The position numbers and the translations under genes were made by a program. Below, piece by piece: positions 15,980 to 24,968 of a DNA stretch of 64,000 nt. Within the stretch, counting starts at the first letter, position 1. Each line of letters begins with the position of its first letter. This DNA comes from Chryseobacterium sp. StRB126 (GTDB lineage: Bacteria > Bacteroidota > Bacteroidia > Flavobacteriales > Weeksellaceae): contig NZ_AP014624.1 of NCBI RefSeq assembly GCF_000829375.1, forward strand, positions 558,001-622,000, given 5' to 3'. Under the pieces are notes generated by a model. It was not told the DNA's origin, made no database searches, and worked only from the letters and a program-made list of their open reading frames with translations.

Positions 15980-17224
15980 ATGACAAACGAACAATATCAG
16001 GAAGCTATCGACTGGCTTTTCGTACAGATGCCCAACTATCAGATAGATGGACAGAAGGCTTATAAACCGGGACTTGACAATATCATCAAGCTTTGTGCTT
16101 ACTTTGGAAACCCACAGGAGAAAATAAAATGCATCCATGTTGGCGGCACCAATGGAAAGGGATCTTCAAGCAATATGCTGGCATCCATCCTTCAGGAAGC
16201 CGGTTACAAAGTAGGCTTATATAATTCTCCACATCTTATCGATTTCACAGAACGTATTAAGGTGAATGGTGAAAATTGTCATAAAGAGTTTGTCTTTGAT
16301 TTTATTCAGAAGCTTAAAAATATTCCGGAAGATATTAAGCCATCATTCTTTGAGTTTACCACCATCATGGCTTTTGAATATTTTTATCAGCAGCAGGTAG
16401 ATTTTGCAATTATTGAAGTAGGCTTAGGGGGAAGACTGGATTCTACGAATATTATAACGCCTCTGGTTTCTGCAATTACAAACGTGCAGCTCGATCATCA
16501 GAATATATTAGGAGACACGATTGAAGAAATTGCAGCAGAAAAAGCCGGAATCATTAAAAAGAGTATCCCAATTATTTCAGGAGATGAAAATAAAGCTGTA
16601 AAAACAATCATCAGAGAAAAAGCAATGAAGGAAGAGGCTCCTTTTATAGATGCTACCCTTCTTCATACTGATCTTGTTTCTGACCTGAAAGGAAATTATC
16701 AGAGAAAAAACATCCATGTGGTTCTGGCCATTGTTGAAGAATTAAGAAAACAAGGCATCAATATTACAGATAAGAATGTTGAGAACGGTTTATTGAATGT
16801 TCACAAAAATACAGGATTCATTGGGCGTTGGTTTGAGTTCTCAAAAGATCCGCTTACGATTTGTGATACGGGACACAATCAGGCAGGTTTGGAGTATGTT
16901 TTTTCACAATTAAATTCAATTAACAGGCACAAGCATGTCATTTTGGGGTTTGTAAATGATAAAAAAATAGATGAAGTGATGAATTTACTTCCTGAAAATT
17001 CTGAGTTTTATTTTGCCAAACCATCCATCAACAGGGGAAGACACCCCGAAGATTACGAAAACTTACTTCAGGAGGCAAAAATTTTTTATAAAATTTTTAA
17101 TTCCGTGCAGGAAGCGTATCTATCTGCAAAAGAACGATGTACAAACGAAGAAATGATTTTTATTGGCGGAAGCAACTTTGTTGTGGGAGATTTTTTAGAA
17201 AAAAATTTAAAATTTAAAGAATAA
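15980..17224 (+). CDS. folC: Bifunctional folylpolyglutamate synthase / dihydrofolate synthase
   Basis: A 414-residue Mur-ligase-fold enzyme that adds glutamate to dihydropteroate and to folates. The P-loop is GGTNGKGSSSNML (about residues 54-66), followed by YNSPHLIDFTERI, the folate-binding loop, and EVGLGGRLDSTN. The C-terminal domain shows CDTGHNQAG, where most family members have HNP; this Pro-to-Gln change is a small oddity. ATG at 15980 fits the family start. The two tRNA-Val genes follow 49 bp downstream with their own promoter. Confidence 0.92.
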   Translation: MTNEQYQEAIDWLFVQMPNYQIDGQKAYKPGLDNIIKLCAYFGNPQEKIKCIHVGGTNGKGSSSNMLASILQEAGYKVGLYNSPHLIDFTERIKVNGENCHKEFVFDFIQKLKNIPEDIKPSFFEFTTIMAFEYFYQQQVDFAIIEVGLGGRLDSTNIITPLVSAITNVQLDHQNILGDTIEEIAAEKAGIIKKSIPIISGDENKAVKTIIREKAMKEEAPFIDATLLHTDLVSDLKGNYQRKNIHVVLAIVEELRKQGINITDKNVENGLLNVHKNTGFIGRWFEFSKDPLTICDTGHNQAGLEYVFSQLNSINRHKHVILGFVNDKKIDEVMNLLPENSEFYFAKPSINRGRHPEDYENLLQEAKIFYKIFNSVQEAYLSAKERCTNEEMIFIGGSNFVVGDFLEKNLKFKE

Positions 17225-17228
17225 GTTG

Positions 17229-17236
17229 TATATTTG
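17229..17236 (+). promoter_or_regulatory. -7 box of the tRNA-Val pair
   Basis: TATATTTG, an exact TAnnTTTG match, lies 37 bp upstream of the first tRNA. It begins 5 bp after the folC stop, so the tRNAs probably have independent transcription. Confidence 0.6.
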
Positions 17237-17273
17237 CACCACTCTAAACGAGAAAACAACAAAAAAGTCTAGA

Positions 17274-17348
17274 GGGTTCTTAGCTCAGTTGGTTCAGAGC
17301 ATCTGGTTTACACCCAGAGGGTCGGGGGTTCGAATCCCTCAGGACCCA
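17274..17348 (+). tRNA. tRNA-Val (anticodon TAC)
   Basis: A 75-nt cloverleaf. The acceptor stem GGGTTCT pairs with AGGACCC (one G-T pair); the D arm is GCTC...GAGC; the anticodon stem TCTGG/CCAGA closes the loop TTTACAC with anticodon TAC; the T arm is GGGGG TTCGAAT CCCTC-type. The 3' CCA is not encoded. It reads the valine codon GUA and, by wobble, others of that box. Confidence 0.95.
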
Positions 17349-17381
17349 CAGAAAGGAAACGAAACCTTTTAAAAAAAATTC

Positions 17382-17456
17382 GGGCTCTTAGCTCAGTTGG
17401 TTCAGAGCATCTGGTTTACACCCAGAGGGTCGGGGGTTCGAATCCCTCAGGGCCCA
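17382..17456 (+). tRNA. tRNA-Val (anticodon TAC), second copy
   Basis: A 75-nt near-identical copy of the tRNA at 17274, 33 bp downstream. The only differences are in the acceptor stem: pair 4-69 is C-G here and T-A in the first copy. This is a compensatory double change. The anticodon loop is again TTTACAC and CCA is not encoded. Confidence 0.95.
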
Positions 17457-17457
17457 C

Positions 17458-17490
17458 AAAAAATCTCTCAGATTTCTGGGAGATTTTTTT
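17458..17490. terminator. Terminator after the tRNA pair
   Basis: A 10-bp stem 17462-17471 / 17476-17485 (AATCTCTCAG and complement, one G-T pair) with a 4-nt loop and seven Ts. The A-run on the left makes it usable for the converging glycosyltransferase operon as well. Confidence 0.85.
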
Positions 17491-17509
17491 ATTTTTAATT
17501 TTCTTTAAT

Positions 17510-18394
17510 TTATTTCATTTTTCTTAACAACATAGCCAATTTATAAAAGTCAAAATACCGTATACTGGGATTCTCTGAAAGAAGATTAGTCCTTACTTTT
17601 TTTTCACAAACCTTATAAATGGAGAGAAACAACGAGACAAGCCCAAACCGCTTCAATATTAGTGCAGCTTTATATACCTTAATATCCTTAATAAAGATCC
17701 TGTTTTGTGGATTTTTTGAAAGCCCGAATAAAGACCCCATCCCCGCTTCTGCTTTACCCAGAAAAATTGCATTACTGGTATCATCCACATGAATAACAGG
17801 ATTAGTCATAGCCAGGAATTTTATTTTATTTTGCTCCAAGAGTTTGGCAAAAACAAAATCTTCATATCCATATTCCGTCAGCATTTCGTTAAAAGGAAAT
17901 TTTTCAAAAACTTTTTTTGAGATAATAAAATTCACGGTCTTAAATAATGAAAAGTCATAGGACCGACTGCCAAAAAAAATTTCTCTTTCCACAGAATACC
18001 TGTTTCTAAGAGTTGATGCATATTGGGAATCAATTGTAAAACTTCCGTAGATAAGCTCTAAATCCGGCTGTCTTCTTATTTCGGACATGTAATTCCAAAG
18101 GAAATTTTTCCCAGCTATTTTAACATCACAATCCAGGAATAAGAGGTATTCCCCCGAAGAATATTGCAGAAAGAGATTACGAATCCTGGAACGTCCGATA
18201 TTTTCTTCCAGGAAAATCAGCTTTTTCACCCGATTCTTAAGTTCTTTGTTGATTGATTTAAAAGCAGTATCAGAAGCATCATCTATCAATATAATTTCAG
18301 CATCAATATTCTGGGCATCAATTTCTTTTTTTAAATCAAAGACCAATTCACGAACATCAAAATTATAGACTGGAATACAGATTGACAGCTTCAT
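17510..18394 (-). CDS. Glycosyltransferase family 2
   Basis: A 294-residue GT-A glycosyltransferase when started at the ATG at 18394 (MKLSICIPVYNFDV). A longer frame to 18478 exists but would overlap the upstream gene by 80 bp and place 28 extra residues before the canonical start, so I reject it. The donor-binding pattern shows EIILIDDAS, NIGRSRIRNLF and YLLFLDCDVKI (the DxD-like motif). The sugar and acceptor are unknown; the context with a GT9 gene suggests surface glycan or lipopolysaccharide work. It starts 4 bp after the GT9 gene. Confidence 0.88.
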   Translation of the reverse strand: MKLSICIPVYNFDVRELVFDLKKEIDAQNIDAEIILIDDASDTAFKSINKELKNRVKKLIFLEENIGRSRIRNLFLQYSSGEYLLFLDCDVKIAGKNFLWNYMSEIRRQPDLELIYGSFTIDSQYASTLRNRYSVEREIFFGSRSYDFSLFKTVNFIISKKVFEKFPFNEMLTEYGYEDFVFAKLLEQNKIKFLAMTNPVIHVDDTSNAIFLGKAEAGMGSLFGLSKNPQNRIFIKDIKVYKAALILKRFGLVSLFLSIYKVCEKKVRTNLLSENPSIRYFDFYKLAMLLRKMK

Positions 18395-18398
18395 GATG

Positions 18399-19364
18399 TC
18401 AGATTTTCTCAACAACTTTTTGAATACTGAACTCTTCAAGACAAGCCCAATCTCCCCTATAACATTCTTTATCTCCAAAAACGGAACACGGCCTACAGGA
18501 AAGATCTTTTACCTGCACCACATCATCTTCACTCTGCCCGAATCCTAAAAATCCGGCATAAGGATGTGTTGCACACCATATAGAAACACATCGGGTTCCC
18601 ATAAGGCTTGCTAAATGCATATTGGCTGAATCCATAGAAACCATTACTTCCAGTTCTGAGATCTTCTGAAGTTCTTCATTAAGGCTTAATTTACCGGAAA
18701 AACTTTTGGTATTAGGAATTTTGCTTTCCCAAGATTCTAGGGTTTCTGTCTCTTTTTTTCCGCCTCCAAAGAAGTATACCGTATGTTTCTGAGCCAAAAG
18801 CCTGGCCAATTCAAATGATTTTTCCAGAGGAAGCATTTTCCCTTTATGTTGAGCAAACGGAGCAAACCCAATTCCTGATTTATGTTCCGAAACCGGTCTG
18901 AGTTTTTGTGAAAGCTCAACTTTAAAACCCATTTCACGGAAAACATCTGCATACCGTTCAACTGTTTTTTTTAATTGAACTTTATCCAAATTCCAGACAT
19001 CGGTAAGGTGTTCTTTTTCTTCTTTTCCTTTATTTATTTTGAAAACCTTCAAGCCTTTTCTCCTGTAAATCCTATCCAAGATTTTGGTTCTTATCACATC
19101 ATGAAGATTGGCAATATAGTCCGGTTTGAATTCTTTAATCAATTCATCTCCCAATCTTCTCAGTCCAAAGAAGCCTTTATAGTCATCTACATTAATTCCT
19201 TTAAATATAACATTAGGAACATCCGCAAACAATGCTTCAAAGTTCTTTCTGGAAACCATGACAATCTCCACACCAGGATTTTGCTCCAAAAATTCCTTAA
19301 AAACAGGAACCGTCATGGCAACATCTCCAAATGCAGAAAAACGATATGCTAAAATTCTGGTCAC
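18399..19364 (-). CDS. Glycosyltransferase family 9 (heptosyltransferase-like)
   Basis: A 321-residue GT-B protein of the ADP-heptose:LPS heptosyltransferase family. The N-terminal Rossmann half begins ILAYRFSAFGDVAMTVPVF (residues 4-22), typical of GT9; the C-terminal half has APFAQHKGKMLP and VSMDSANMHLASLMGTRCVS with ATHPYAGF, the nucleotide-sugar site. A cysteine-containing stretch near the end (SCRPCSVFGDKECYRGDWAC) is common in this clade. It probably acts at the cytoplasmic face in lipopolysaccharide or glycan synthesis. It starts 2 bp after sufE. Confidence 0.88.
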   Translation of the reverse strand: MTRILAYRFSAFGDVAMTVPVFKEFLEQNPGVEIVMVSRKNFEALFADVPNVIFKGINVDDYKGFFGLRRLGDELIKEFKPDYIANLHDVIRTKILDRIYRRKGLKVFKINKGKEEKEHLTDVWNLDKVQLKKTVERYADVFREMGFKVELSQKLRPVSEHKSGIGFAPFAQHKGKMLPLEKSFELARLLAQKHTVYFFGGGKKETETLESWESKIPNTKSFSGKLSLNEELQKISELEVMVSMDSANMHLASLMGTRCVSIWCATHPYAGFLGFGQSEDDVVQVKDLSCRPCSVFGDKECYRGDWACLEEFSIQKVVEKI

Positions 19365-19366
19365 GA

Positions 19367-19786
19367 TTATGATTTCAGCTGGTAAGCTACTGCGTAAAAT
19401 TTGATCTGTTTAGTCATGGCCATCAATCCATTAGCTCTGGATGGTGAAAGAAATTCCTGTAATCCGATCTCTGAGATAAATTCAAAGTCAGAATCTAGAA
19501 TTTCCTGAGTAGAATGCCCACTATAAATGCTCACCAAAAGAGAGACAATACCTTTTGGTAAAATTCCGTCTGAATCTGCATCAAAGAAAAGCTTACCTTC
19601 CTTAAATTCAGCATCTATCCAAACTTTGCTCTGGCAGCCTTTAATCAGATTTTCATCTGTTTTCTTATCTTCCGAAAGTCCTTTCAGTTCTTTTCCGAGA
19701 TCAATGATGTATTCATATTTCTGCTCCCAATCGTCAAGAAACGCAAATTCGTCGATAATTTCCTGCTGTTTTTCCTTAATGGTCAT
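19367..19786 (-). CDS. sufE: SufE family Fe-S cluster assembly protein
   Basis: A 139-residue SufE homologue. SufE takes sulfur from the cysteine desulfurase SufS as a persulfide on one cysteine; here that is Cys51 in IKGCQSKVWID. The C-terminal FLSPSRANGLMAM matches the family. It is the first gene of an operon with GT9 and GT2, a functional mix with no clear logic. A TATCTTTG box on the minus strand at 19808-19815 lies 21 bp upstream. Confidence 0.93.
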   Translation of the reverse strand: MTIKEKQQEIIDEFAFLDDWEQKYEYIIDLGKELKGLSEDKKTDENLIKGCQSKVWIDAEFKEGKLFFDADSDGILPKGIVSLLVSIYSGHSTQEILDSDFEFISEIGLQEFLSPSRANGLMAMTKQIKFYAVAYQLKS

Positions 19787-19807
19787 TGTAAATCAAATTT
19801 CTTTGTA

Positions 19808-19815
19808 CAAAGATA
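19808..19815 (-). promoter_or_regulatory. Putative -7 box of the sufE operon
   Basis: Minus strand TATCTTTG matches TAnnTTTG and lies 21 bp upstream of the sufE ATG. It overlaps the 11-bp palindrome CTTTGTACAAAG. Confidence 0.5.
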
Positions 19816-19887
19816 GTAAATTATGCTTTAGACCTAAAGTATTAGTCCACAAGCTAATTTCAGGAATATCATACTATGAAAAGTAGT

Positions 19888-21000
19888 CTATTGCTTAAAG
19901 TCTAACGAATTACAAGCTTTCTGAAAAACCTGCAATAGCTTTATTTCTTCATTTTCCCAACAAAGTGCTTCAGATGCTTTTTCCAGTTCCGGCTGATAGT
20001 TAATTCTGCCTTTTGCTAAAATCTTCTTTACTGCAGCTGCAATATTTTCCGGCTGATGATTTTTAATTAACTCGCCCACATCAAACTGATTTTTAATATT
20101 CTGAAGTTCGGGAAGGTTTGATAAAATCAAAGGAACTCTTGCCTGAATACAGTCTAAAACCTTATTCGGTAAAGAATACAAATAACTATCTCCCCCATTC
20201 TCTTCAATACTCATTCCGCAGTCAGCAGTTAGTGTAAGCTTTCTTAAGTCTTCGGGTTTTAATTTTCCAAGGAACTGAACTTTATCCTGAAGGTTTTCTT
20301 TCACTACAAGCTCTTCATATTCTTTCTTTCTTGGACCATCACCAGCAATTTTCAATTGTACATGATCCATATGGTGCATGGCAAGGATCACTTTATCAAT
20401 TCCTCTGAAAGGATTAATGGCTCCCTGATACAACAGTATTTTAGGGTTATTTTCGGGAATATCAAGATTAAAATCAAATCTTCTGGGCGAATTTTGAACA
20501 ATCACGGGACTTATGCCATATTTTTTTTCAAACCATTTTCCATAACTTCCGCTTGCTGTAATCATCCATGTCAACTTCGGAATAACAGTCTTTTCGACAT
20601 AACGCCACAATTTTTGTGACATTTTGCCCTGAACAGCAGGCATTTCCGAAAAAATTTCATGACTGTCAAAAACTAAAGGAATACTTAATTTCTGGGCAAT
20701 AAGATAGTTGGAATACAATGCATCAATATCGTTGGCATGAAGAATTGTATTATGATCCGCCCTTTTTTTGAGCTCATGGTAAAGCTTCCAGTTAAATTCA
20801 AAGTAAGCCGTTTTGAGGCTTTTTGAAGCCAAATGAATTCGTGAGAACGGATAAGGGCGCTTCATTTCTTCAGCTCCATTCCAGTCATTTCCAATCAATT
20901 CAATATCATACCCGTTTTCATGTAAAGTCCGGCATACCTTTTCAATACGCTGGTCTGTATACAAATTACTGAAGGCGGATGTAATAATTTTTTTCTTCAT
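19888..21000 (-). CDS. Glycosyltransferase family 4 type
   Basis: A 370-residue GT-B glycosyltransferase. The start at 21000 gives MKKKIITSAFSNLYTDQRIEK, a usual opening, and its ATG overlaps the stop of the upstream gene by one base. The alternative start at 21075 lies within that gene and is rejected. The C-terminal half has LLYQGAINPFRGIDKVI, IAGDGP, and SIEENGGDSYLYSLPNKVLD, where the Glu is in the place of the catalytic E(x7)E pair of GT4. It probably builds a surface glycan. Confidence 0.87.
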   Translation of the reverse strand: MKKKIITSAFSNLYTDQRIEKVCRTLHENGYDIELIGNDWNGAEEMKRPYPFSRIHLASKSLKTAYFEFNWKLYHELKKRADHNTILHANDIDALYSNYLIAQKLSIPLVFDSHEIFSEMPAVQGKMSQKLWRYVEKTVIPKLTWMITASGSYGKWFEKKYGISPVIVQNSPRRFDFNLDIPENNPKILLYQGAINPFRGIDKVILAMHHMDHVQLKIAGDGPRKKEYEELVVKENLQDKVQFLGKLKPEDLRKLTLTADCGMSIEENGGDSYLYSLPNKVLDCIQARVPLILSNLPELQNIKNQFDVGELIKNHQPENIAAAVKKILAKGRINYQPELEKASEALCWENEEIKLLQVFQKACNSLDFKQ

Positions 21001-21224
21001 TAAGCTTTTTTTCCAAGCAATAAATGATAGATTTGAATAAAGCAAATGAGCCCGTTCGGGATGATGACCGGCCATAACGGTCCGCTAAAGAAACCATACA
21101 TGACAAAACAGGCACAGCCAATCATGTTAACAATTCTGATTTTTCTTACATCTTTCAGTATGAAACTCAGTACGATAAAAACTGAGGCTGAGTATCCGAC
21201 GTAAGTGATAATTTCAGGATTCAT
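21000..21224 (-). CDS. Small membrane protein, YgjV/CBU_0592-like
   Basis: A 74-residue protein made almost only of membrane segments: about residues 6-24 (ITYVGYSASVFIVLSFILK), 32-47 (NMIGCACFVMYGFF) and 50-70 (LWPVIIPNGLICFIQIYHLL). It resembles small YgjV or CBU_0592-type inner membrane proteins of unknown role; homologues are sometimes misnamed uroporphyrinogen decarboxylase. Its stop codon overlaps the ATG of the GT4 gene (TAATG), so the two are translationally coupled and may act together. TAAGTTTG at 21244-21251 (minus) is the likely -7 box. Confidence 0.7.
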   Translation of the reverse strand: MNPEIITYVGYSASVFIVLSFILKDVRKIRIVNMIGCACFVMYGFFSGPLWPVIIPNGLICFIQIYHLLLGKKA

Positions 21225-21243
21225 TGAGATTTTTTAATGATAA

Positions 21244-21251
21244 CAAACTTA
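21244..21251 (-). promoter_or_regulatory. Putative -7 box of the membrane protein-GT4 operon
   Basis: Minus strand TAAGTTTG matches TAnnTTTG and lies 19 bp upstream of the ATG at 21224. Confidence 0.45.
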
Positions 21252-21375
21252 ATCATTTTCAATAAGATAATAAAATTTTTTCTGCCATAAAGTCATTTAT
21301 TGATTTTTGGTAAAATATTTGTAATTTAGATAATGAATAAATGGCAATGTTGCTTTTATTCTAATGAGATATATT

Positions 21376-23919
21376 ATGGATTATAAGTTTTCACAAGGTT
21401 TGAGCCAAGTGTTCAAACAAAGCAAAAGCGAAGCTAAGAGGCTGAAAAGTGAATTTCTTAATACAGAACATCTACTTTTAGGTATTATAAAAACGGAAAA
21501 CTCTGCAAAAGAAATCCTTCAAAACCTCAATGCGGATTTAACACAAATCAGAAGAAAAATTGAAACTCTAAATACAACAAGTCTAAATCCTATTTCTGAG
21601 GAGGTTACCAATATTTCTTTCACCAAAATGGCAGATCATGCTATTAAACGTGCGGAGTTAGAATGCCGACAATACAAAAGCAATGAAATTAATACCGTTC
21701 ATCTGCTTTTAGGTATTCTATATAAATATGAGGATCCTACTTCAAATATTTTGGGAGCTTATGACATCGACTATGAAGGTGTTTCAAGAGAGTACCAGAC
21801 TATGCTTAAAAATTCCGGGCAGTCACCACAAATGAGTGCTTATGATGACGATGATGAAAGAGAGGAGTTTGAGCAAATGAGAAAGCCTACAGGAAATCTA
21901 GGCTCTGCAAAAAGCAAAACGCCTACATTGGACAACTTTGGTAGAGATTTAACATCTTTAGCAAGGGATGGAAAATTAGACCCAGTAATCGGACGTGAGA
22001 AAGAAATTGAGCGAGTATCTCAGATCTTATCCCGTAGAAAGAAAAACAATCCGCTTCTTATTGGAGAACCCGGAGTTGGTAAATCTGCGATTGCGGAAGG
22101 GTTAGCTTTAAGAATTCAGCAGAAAAAAGTTTCCAGAGTTCTTTACGGAAAACGTGTTATCACATTAGACCTTGCTAGTTTAGTAGCAGGAACTAAGTAT
22201 CGTGGTCAGTTTGAAGAAAGAATGAAGGCCATTATGACTGAGCTGGAAAAAAACAGAGATGTCATCTTATTTATTGATGAGCTTCACACTATCGTAGGTG
22301 CAGGAAGTTCTACAGGAAGTTTAGATGCATCCAACATGTTCAAACCGGCATTGGCTAGAGGTGAGATTCAATGCATTGGAGCAACGACTCTGGATGAATA
22401 CCGTCAATATATTGAAAAAGACGGAGCTTTAGAGAGAAGATTCCAGAAAGTAATGGTGGAACCTACTTCTATTGAAGAAACCATTCAGATTTTGAATCAG
22501 ATTAAGGATAAGTATGAAGAGCATCACAATGTAATTTATACCCCTGAAGCCATTGCTGCGTGTGTTAATTTGACAGCGAGATATATTACAGACCGTTTTT
22601 TACCGGACAAAGCTATTGATGCGATGGACGAAGCAGGGTCAAGAGTTTACATCAAGAACATGAAAGTTCCTACCGAAATCATTGATTTTGAAAAGAAAAT
22701 TGAAGAGATCAAGGAATTGAAACAAAAAGCGGTGAAAGCTCAGGATTATCTTGAGGCAAGAAAGCTTAAGGATGAAGAAGAACGTCTCCAGATGGAATTG
22801 AATGCTGCCCAGGACAAATGGGATAAGGATGTAAAAGAGAAAAAAGAAACCGTAAGCGAAGAAAATGTTGCAGAAGTAGTTTCTATGATGAGCGGGGTTC
22901 CAGTAACGAAAGTTGGTAAGAACGAACTTGACAAACTGGCTCAAATGGATGAAAAACTTAACGGAAAGGTTATCGGTCAGGAAGATGCTGTGAAAAAGGT
23001 AGTGAAAGCTATTCAAAGAAACAGAGCAGGCCTTAAAGATCCGAACCGTCCGATTGGTACATTCATCTTCCTTGGAACAACAGGGGTTGGTAAAACCGAG
23101 CTTGCCAAAGTAATGGCGAGAGAGCTTTTTGAATCCGATGAGTCTCTGATTCGAATCGATATGAGTGAATACATGGAAAAATTCGCTGTTTCAAGATTGG
23201 TTGGTGCCCCTCCAGGATACGTTGGATACGAAGAAGGTGGTCAGCTGACTGAAGCGGTAAGAAGAAAACCTTATGCAGTGGTTCTTTTGGATGAGATTGA
23301 AAAAGCTCACCCGGATGTATTCAATATCCTGTTGCAGATTCTTGATGAAGGGCACGTAACCGATAGTTTAGGTAGAAAAATCGACTTCAGAAATACCATT
23401 ATTATCCTTACTTCCAATATTGGAACAAGAGATCTTAAAGATTTCGGAGACGGTGTAGGATTTGGAACTTCAGCTAAGAAAACAACTTCAGACTCCAGAG
23501 CAAGAAGCACAATTGAAAATGCCCTGAAAAAAGCATTTGCCCCTGAATTCTTAAACAGAATTGATGATATTGTAATCTTCAACTCTCTTGTACAGGATGA
23601 TATCAAGAAAATTATTGATATTGAGCTGAACAAACTGTATGGCAGACTTGAAAAATTAGGCTATAAAGTAGAATTAACTGAAGGAGCAAAAGACTTTATT
23701 TCTGAAAAAGGATGGGATAAAGACTTCGGAGCAAGACCATTGAAGCGAGCTATCCAAAAGTACATTGAGGATTTATTGGCAGAAATGCTTGTGAATAAAC
23801 AACTGACCGAAGGTGAAACTGTAGTTCTTGAGCTTAACGAAGCAAAAGACGGGTTAGTAGGAGGAAAAACTTCAAAGTCTAAAAAATCAGCGGCTGAAAA
23901 ATCTTCACCTCAATCTTAA
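21376..23919 (+). CDS. clpC: ATP-dependent Clp protease ATP-binding subunit ClpC
   Basis: An 847-residue class I Clp/Hsp100 unfoldase if started at MDYKFSQGLSQVFK (ATG 21376); an ATG four codons earlier at 21364 is possible. Domains in order: Clp N-domain with two repeats (about 1-145), first AAA+ module with GEPGVGKSA and VILFIDELH (about 180-420), a middle domain with a UVR motif (ARKLKDEEERLQMEL), and second AAA+ module with LGTTGVGKTELAK, YVGYEEGGQLTE and LLDEIEKAH (about 510-820). The UVR-containing middle domain identifies ClpC over ClpB or ClpA. It feeds substrates to ClpP and acts in protein quality control. A strong terminator follows. Confidence 0.94.
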   Translation: MDYKFSQGLSQVFKQSKSEAKRLKSEFLNTEHLLLGIIKTENSAKEILQNLNADLTQIRRKIETLNTTSLNPISEEVTNISFTKMADHAIKRAELECRQYKSNEINTVHLLLGILYKYEDPTSNILGAYDIDYEGVSREYQTMLKNSGQSPQMSAYDDDDEREEFEQMRKPTGNLGSAKSKTPTLDNFGRDLTSLARDGKLDPVIGREKEIERVSQILSRRKKNNPLLIGEPGVGKSAIAEGLALRIQQKKVSRVLYGKRVITLDLASLVAGTKYRGQFEERMKAIMTELEKNRDVILFIDELHTIVGAGSSTGSLDASNMFKPALARGEIQCIGATTLDEYRQYIEKDGALERRFQKVMVEPTSIEETIQILNQIKDKYEEHHNVIYTPEAIAACVNLTARYITDRFLPDKAIDAMDEAGSRVYIKNMKVPTEIIDFEKKIEEIKELKQKAVKAQDYLEARKLKDEEERLQMELNAAQDKWDKDVKEKKETVSEENVAEVVSMMSGVPVTKVGKNELDKLAQMDEKLNGKVIGQEDAVKKVVKAIQRNRAGLKDPNRPIGTFIFLGTTGVGKTELAKVMARELFESDESLIRIDMSEYMEKFAVSRLVGAPPGYVGYEEGGQLTEAVRRKPYAVVLLDEIEKAHPDVFNILLQILDEGHVTDSLGRKIDFRNTIIILTSNIGTRDLKDFGDGVGFGTSAKKTTSDSRARSTIENALKKAFAPEFLNRIDDIVIFNSLVQDDIKKIIDIELNKLYGRLEKLGYKVELTEGAKDFISEKGWDKDFGARPLKRAIQKYIEDLLAEMLVNKQLTEGETVVLELNEAKDGLVGGKTSKSKKSAAEKSSPQS

Positions 23920-23940
23920 ATAAATAATTTAATTTCAATA

Positions 23941-23972
23941 AAAAAGCACCGGGAAAACTCCTGGTGCTTTTT
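23941..23972 (+). terminator. Intrinsic terminator of clpC
   Basis: A 14-bp stem 23941-23954 / 23959-23972 (AAAAAGCACCGGGA and complement with one G-T pair), loop AAAC, and a T-rich tail. Confidence 0.88.
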
Positions 23973-24231
23973 GTTTTTTATAAGTTTTGGCTAAAGCCAA
24001 TGTGATTTTATATTTTTTGTCAGATGGGCTAAAGCCCATCCCTATTGAATATTAATATTGCAATGTTTGAAATCATCTGCATTAATCTGAAAAATCTGCA
24101 AGATTATACTTAAACACAACCGTTTTTGTTGGAAAACGCGAAGGCGCAAAGATTTTTATCTAGGATGCGCTTTAAAGCGCAAGGCTTTTATCTCCGATAA
24201 AATTAATGCTGCTGAGTTTTTTAAATAATGA
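23973..24231. repeat. Spacer with three palindromic repeat elements
   Basis: No gene is seen here. The stretch holds three perfect palindromes: TTGGCTAAAGCCAA (23987-24000), GATGGGCTAAAGCCCATC (24023-24040) and TGCGCTTTAAAGCGCA (24166-24181). The first two share the core GGCTAAAGCC. GCGAAGGCGCAAAG at 24138-24151 resembles fragments at 1641-1710. They look like a dispersed intergenic repeat family. Confidence 0.6.
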
Positions 24232-24759
24232 TTAAAGTCCCACTACAAATCCGATATTCGGGACTAAACCATTAGAGAATACACTTGAATTCTCTTTCCA
24301 AAGCACATTATACATTAAACCAATCTGCATAAAAGAATTGTTGCCAATTCTCTGCATGTATCCACCACCAAGGTATAATGCATTTTCCTCTCTGTTGTAC
24401 TTATAATCGTAGTATTTATCTTTATAATTGATGAAATAATGCTGAAAGTTGGCACTTAAATAAAACGAACGGGCAATATAATAGTTGGCAAAAGGACCTA
24501 TCCCAAACATCGTGGATCTATAATAATCTGAGGTTTGCCAGGAAACACTTCCCACAGCCCCTGCTTCAAGATCTTCAGTAAGACGATATCCTACTCTTGG
24601 AGAAGCCTGCAGATAAAATGAACTGTTGCTTCCAAATCCAAGACCTATTCCTCCCCCAAAGGTCCATTTGTTATTTTCCTGGATTGGCGCCCCTATTGAA
24701 ACCTGGGAAAATACAGATCCGGAAACGACCAGCATCATAGAAATAATAAACTTTTTCAT
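24232..24759 (-). CDS. Outer membrane beta-barrel protein
   Basis: A 175-residue exported protein with a signal peptide (MKKFIISMMLVVSGSVFSQ). The mature part alternates aromatic and small residues in short strands (for example WTFGGGIGLGFGSNSSFYLQ and LYLGGGYMQRIGNNSFMQIG) and ends in a hydrophobic strand NIGFVVGL, which is typical of OmpW/OmpA-like eight-stranded barrels recognised by the BAM machinery. No specific function can be assigned. It is a single-gene unit between a repeat spacer and mnmA. Confidence 0.78.
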   Translation of the reverse strand: MKKFIISMMLVVSGSVFSQVSIGAPIQENNKWTFGGGIGLGFGSNSSFYLQASPRVGYRLTEDLEAGAVGSVSWQTSDYYRSTMFGIGPFANYYIARSFYLSANFQHYFINYKDKYYDYKYNREENALYLGGGYMQRIGNNSFMQIGLMYNVLWKENSSVFSNGLVPNIGFVVGL

Positions 24760-24910
24760 ATTTAAATATTTTATTTTGTTCTAAAATCTATCAACCATCC
24801 TTATTCAACCTGCTTTTGGATGTTGTAAACGTTGTGATTAATGGTTTTGATATTCCTATCGTTTTTATCAATGTTTAAAATTATGGTTTTTTTACGAATT
24901 TATTTAGTTG

Positions 24911-24918
24911 TATTTTTG
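24911..24918 (+). promoter_or_regulatory. Putative -7 box of mnmA
   Basis: TATTTTTG matches TAnnTTTG. It lies 50 bp upstream of the mnmA ATG; the leader between them contains a small inverted repeat AACTC / GAGTT (24931-24951). Confidence 0.5.
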
Positions 24919-24968
24919 CGGCGTCAAACTAAGAACTCCCGTTAAGAGTTTCGTAAAATTGAAATACA

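Noticed and set aside
18395..18478. Longer start for the GT2 glycosyltransferase
   Set aside because: It would overlap the GT9 gene by 80 bp and add 28 residues before the canonical MKLSICIPVYN start.
21001..21075. Longer start for the GT4 glycosyltransferase
   Set aside because: The extension is in the coding region of the small membrane protein; the TAATG junction at 21000 gives the usual start.
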